Shown: piece after piece, positions 59,901 to 64,000 of the stretch | How positions within the stretch are numbered: the stretch's first letter is position 1 | Layout of the letters: every line of letters starts with the position of its first letter | NCBI GenBank assembly: GCA_947846985.1 | Contig: CANTUZ010000012.1 | Span: 25,249,135-25,313,134 of the forward strand | Length of the DNA: 64,000 bases | From: Fratercula arctica | Taxonomy: Eukaryota; Chordata; Aves; Charadriiformes; Alcidae | Direction: 5' to 3' | The notes under the pieces: model-generated | Told to the model about the DNA's origin: nothing | Databases searched by the model: none | The model's input: only the letters and a program-made list of their open reading frames with translations | Program-made: the position numbers and the translations under genes

Positions 59901-62900
59901 AGCAAAAATTATATTAATTGTTTTTATGATGTGCCAGTTCTCATGAAGAGTATAATCAAAGAATCTCTTTGCAGTAAGCACTATACCTTAGTTAGCAATT
60001 ACTGTGAAATTCCTTAAAACAATTAGGCAAATACTGTTGGAGAGACTTAAGAAAGCATTTTTAAAGCCCTTACTGTTCTTGTTAAGTGGAAAAAAAAAAA
60101 ATCGCTAAGTTAAACAAAAAGTCCATTTTTTAGCTCTCAGTTTTTTGTCTCCTACTGCAGTCAACAGCTTAGGAAGGAACAGTACAAGGACAAGCATACA
60201 TTGACACTTATTCCAAAAAATTCCCCTCTGCATGCTATGCAACTAAGGGATCTCTGGTAACTTTGCATTGAATCACTTCTCCAATACCTTCATGTGGACA
60301 TGGATTACAATGTTATTCTTTCAGCAGTCCAGAAATACCAGCTGTAAGTACTGCCAAGAGTTATCGATATTTTTAGAATAGTTTCTAAGCTATTGTAAGA
60401 TACATAGCAGGAACCGTTCCCTATGCAGACATGTCAACTGAACAAAAAGGTTGCAATGCACGAAGTCAACTTCCCAAGTCAGGTTCTTACATACATGCTC
60501 ACATATGCAACCAGGGCTCCCAGAAGGCTATGTGCGTAGCAAGGTTTAGAAGCATTTAGCCACCAGATGGAAAACATCAGGCCTTAGTTTTTAAGCGTAG
60601 ACTGTATCTTATAAATTACCAGCTACCAATTTAACTCATCATCTGAAGTGATGATTAGTGCCAAGTTGGAAATCTACTTGATTCCTCATGCTCCGAAGTC
60701 CATCACTTTCCCAAGTTGTCGTTTTCCTTTTCAGTATCGAAAAGGATGGTGGTCTTTAACTCACCATTTAAATGACAATTTAACCTATCTCTGTTTGAAA
60801 TTCTGCGTAAAACAAAAATACCAACAAGTATTTCCAAAGCAAAACACAAACATGACTGCTGTAACGTAAACCTACAGACAAGCAAGCAAAACAAAGACTT
60901 GAATGCACATAAATATTGAGATATGATACTGCATAGCAACAATGAGCATTAAGAGTATTTTGCCACCGCAGCACTGCCGTGCTGAGACAATAGTGCTTCA
61001 TAAAGTGTGAAATTACAAGTGCTTTCCTAAGATTAATTATCTCTAATTCAGGCCTGAAGTAGCAATCCACTGACAATGCACAATGAATAATGAATGTAAG
61101 TGCTAGATAAAAGGATTCATTGTCTGAATCTCTAACACAGGGGTCTCCAATTTTGGAATGAAAGGGAAGGAAACGATGGAAGGGAAGTGGAACAATGTAA
61201 GACAGAGACATAATGAATCTGGAATTTTGTAGAAATACGCAGTTTCACATAATATTTTAAATTTTGTGTAGCTAAGGTTTAATTAAAAAATAGCTCATAA
61301 AGTGAACTCATACAGCCTTACAGTTACTGACTTTAGAGATTTACAACTCTTTTGCCACTGAAGGATGCTTTGTGAGTTTTTATTCCAGTACCTAGCAGTT
61401 GCTTACTTCCCCCTTGGAAGTGACCACTAGACAGCTTATTGCTCAGAATGCCACAGGGTAGCGCAGGGTGTTGATGGTTCTGTTGCAAGGGTTACTTCGG
61501 GTGGCAGTAGTAGAGATGCACTGCTGCTTCCTCAGGCAAGATCTTCCAGCATTGTTTGGACCTCGGACTTAACACGTTAAGAAACTTCCCTAGAAGCTCT
61601 TCAAACTTATACTACTATTTTCAGAGTTTATCTTTCCTGATGTTCCTTTGGCTGAAAGTGCAGTTTAGACATTAATAAAAGTGAAGTAATGAAGATTTGT
61701 TTTTTAATTCTGGTGTTATTTAGATAATATTTTAGCAGCATCTCAAAAACACAGTTCCATGGAAAAAGAGACAACCTAGTCTCTAGTGACGAATACCACT
61801 TCCCTAACCACAAGAAGGCAAACCACACACAGGAGGACGAAGCACAAAGGGTACAATGAGAAGAAAAGACCCGACATACTGTTTTGTGCATTCTGCTGGT
61901 TCAATTACTAGAAAGAAACTGCAAATTAAACTGTTTTCACTCTGCTGCATATCCTACTGGAAACCAAATCAAGACTACTACTTATTCGTGTCATCTGGAC
62001 TCAGTAGCAACTACAAATTCAGGGAAGAGTGGTTTCTGTCACCATCTGCTTGTCCTTCCTCCCACAGCATCTTACTGCCACTTGCTTCTGCTCACATGGA
62101 GTTCCACAAACATAGATTTTCTACACATTAATATAACATTTATCAATATTGTACATATTTCAGCCAAGTAAAATTTTAATAGCAGAAAATAAACATTCTT
62201 GTTGGAAAGCTTCATAAGGACTCAGAACTGGCAATCCTTTGGAACAAATAATGGCCTGAGATCCAATAACTCTTAAAGAGAGGATAACTGAATAATTCTA
62301 AGTCACATCAGACCTTGAAGGCAGAGACAAACATGGGGAACCATTGACCTAATACACATAAATAGAATAGCTACATACTCAACCCAGCCAGGAAAACAAA
62401 ATGGGGAGGCGGTGGAATGGACACGACTTGCGAGATCAAAGAGGAAGGCATGTAGTAGCTCAGATGTGAGATGAGAAAGGGCAGAAAATGGGAAAGCAAA
62501 AGAAAGTCCAGGTCTCGGTTATGTTATTTAACTCAAAGTACAGCATTTAGAGACACTGTCTCAATGTGGAAATGTGGAAAGCAGTATCCACACACAGGTT
62601 TAAAATAAAGAGACTAGAGCCTCTCCCTCATGACAGAAAGAAGCATTCTTCCTGTTCTGTCCATGCTGAGCTTCCATTAATGAGATATCAGAAAAAAGGC
62701 AGTATTTTAATTTGAATAGAAGAAAGTGTGACTGAAATTAAAAGGAAGAAGCACCATCACAGAGCAGACCCACAAGAACTCCTCTGAAAAGCCATCACTT
62801 CTCACTAAAAGACATCTATGAAAACAAATTTTATAGTGAAATTAAGTATTGTGACTATATTTAACAAAAATATTTCTAGGTAATCTTAGGGAAGGTCGCA

Positions 62901-63763
62901 GAAGCACAGTAACAATTAAGATGGTCTCCTGTCCACATGCAGCAGCTTTAGATGTCAACTACGCAACCTAAAACGGCTGTGCCAAATGCTCAGTGTTGCC
63001 ACACGCCTTTTGAACTCCGGTTAATATTTCATCTTACACTTCAGAATTTTTTTCCCTTACACATTAACCAAATCTCACTTTCCATTCAGGTAATAGTCTT
63101 CTACGTACATCCAGCCTTCATTTGGAGAGTGATTTTACACATCACAGAACATAGCCCCTGACATGCACTAGATAATAACGTTCAATGTAAAACTAACAGA
63201 ATATATTGAGCGTTTTAAGACAAATTGGAACACTATCAGGATAAAGCCATTTGGAAGTGCCACAACTCTTTAACTCTATTTCCTACCAGCCACCAGGTAT
63301 ATCCTTAGAAATTTATTAAATGGTTGAACAGAAAGCTTTTCTGCTATAGAAACTATCACCTACATATAGACAGCATGGTATCTTCTTCATTAGTTGCAAA
63401 AATCTTCTGTCAAATTAGGAAATCTGATGTCAGGAAACAGCTATACATACTGACTTTTGAAATACTGTTAAGAGTACACATGCTATAATGCCTCTGTATT
63501 CTTAATGCAAACACCGTTATAAAAATTTCATAGTTTACAGTGAAAGGCTGGACTTTATGACTTTCTTCAAGGACCCAGGCATTCCACATCCACCTTAACT
63601 GACATGCATTTCAAGTCACATTTGACCTTTTTGGTTTCTCATGCACTGAAAATGAAGGAAGAATTAGCCTAATGTTTCAAGACTGTTGATCAAAGTTCTT
63701 AGAATATATTTCAGCTTTTGAAGTAGTATATTTCTGGCAGTTTTCCCAGAAGGGGGAACCAAG

Positions 63764-63774
63764 TCTCTCTCTCT

Positions 63775-63816
<42 letters not shown>
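63764..63816 (+). repeat. (TC)n followed by T39
   Basis: About seven TC units run into 39 consecutive Ts (63778-63816), the longest homopolymer in the window. On the NEK7 sense strand this is A39 followed by GA repeats. It may be the tail of an old retroposed copy or plain slippage; no body of a retrogene is recognised beside it. Confidence 0.9.
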
Positions 63817-63819
<3 letters not shown>

Positions 63820-64000
63820 ACTGCCAGGACTAGCCCTGCCTCCTGGTGCTGCAGAGCACAGGAAATCACAGAACTGGAACAGCAAGTCACGATATGACAG
63901 AGAAATTTACAGTGCGCGCATTAGCACAGCAAAAAAAATTATTGAAGTCCAGAAACCTTAGGAAAAAAAAGAAATCTATGAAATCTGATGCACATTATTT

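Larger units (their letters stand above)
14020..64000 (-). other. NEK7: NEK7 gene locus (3' part; 5' end outside window)
   Basis: This span is the 3' portion of the gene for NIMA-related kinase 7, transcribed right to left. Seven coding exons give a continuous reading frame for residues 67-302 (human numbering) with all intron phases matching. NEK7 rather than NEK6 is indicated by Lys189 in the [12 protein letters not shown] segment (NEK6 has Glu there) and by the C-terminus [14 protein letters not shown]7 is a cytoplasmic and centrosomal kinase working with NEK9 in spindle assembly, and it is a structural partner of NLRP3 in inflammasome assembly (family knowledge). Coding for residues 1-66, the promoter and any 5'UTR lie beyond 64000. 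The left boundary is the inferred polyadenylation region and is approximate. Compared with human NEK7 from memory, I see a single residue difference, Cys298 to His. Confidence 0.95.
55208..64000 (-). other. NEK7 upstream intron, partial (residues 66/67 junction)
   Basis: This is the 3' end of the intron preceding the residue-67 exon; it runs off the window. I looked for the expected upstream exon (a frame ending ALKKVQ before a GT donor, or the GRGQFSEVY glycine loop) and did not find it. Contents include a pyrimidine-rich block at 55480-56110, an A/C-rich tract at 56161-56240, a purine-rich stretch at 56880-57180, an AT-rich TAAT-bearing element at about 59590-59900, and a (TC)n T39 tract at 63764-63816. 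The 139- and 143-residue open frames here have no recognisable domain. Confidence 0.8.

Noticed and set aside
60780..61211. 143-residue minus-strand open frame, the longest in the window
   Set aside because: It has hydrophobic, Cys-rich composition but no recognisable family or splice support; likely chance.
55208..64000. Expected NEK7 exon for residues 1-66
   Set aside because: I searched both for the glycine-loop coding (GRGQFSEVY) and for an exon end coding ALKKVQ before a GT donor and found neither, so I infer it lies beyond 64000.

Overview
The window is vertebrate nuclear DNA, most likely from a bird. Short coding exons have consensus splice sites and multi-kilobase introns. The coding sequence is almost identical to human NEK7 as I remember it. 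The interspersed repeats are CR1 LINEs with the ATTCTATGATTCTAT-type 3' end typical of birds. Crocodilians and turtles also carry CR1, so 'bird' is an inference.

The only protein-coding gene I can support is NEK7, a NIMA-related Ser/Thr kinase that acts in mitotic spindle assembly and as a partner of NLRP3. It lies on the minus strand. Seven coding exons encode residues 67-302 (human numbering) plus the stop codon. In transcript order they are 55207-55145, 54606-54496, 39104-38996, 36680-36573, 28554-28460, 23983-23870 and 16985-16875. Together they give 711 nt, or 236 codons plus TGA, with every junction in phase. The exon or exons for residues 1-66 (start codon, N-terminal extension, glycine loop, catalytic Lys) and the promoter lie beyond position 64000. 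The 3'UTR probably runs from 16874 to about 14020, but its end is only inferred.

Layout: 1-14 kb is downstream intergenic DNA. It holds a CpG-rich patch at the left edge, a second CpG-rich patch near 8.1-8.4 kb, two truncated CR1 copies and a purine-rich block of about 1.5 kb. From 14 to 64 kb is NEK7: 3'UTR, then introns of about 6.9, 4.5, 8.0, 2.3, 15.4 and 0.54 kb, then at least 8.8 kb of the next upstream intron. The 15.4-kb intron has a CpG-enriched island, a CR1 copy containing a decayed reverse-transcriptase tail, a MIR-like fragment, a pyrimidine-rich block and a 30-bp tandem duplication.

I found no CRISPR array, operon, toxin system, viral gene or other novel multi-gene system. The items most worth checking are a G-quadruplex-type run 42 nt past one NEK7 5' splice site, three CpG-rich patches without known genes, strand-asymmetric purine/pyrimidine blocks, and an AT-rich element with clustered TAAT motifs in the upstream intron.
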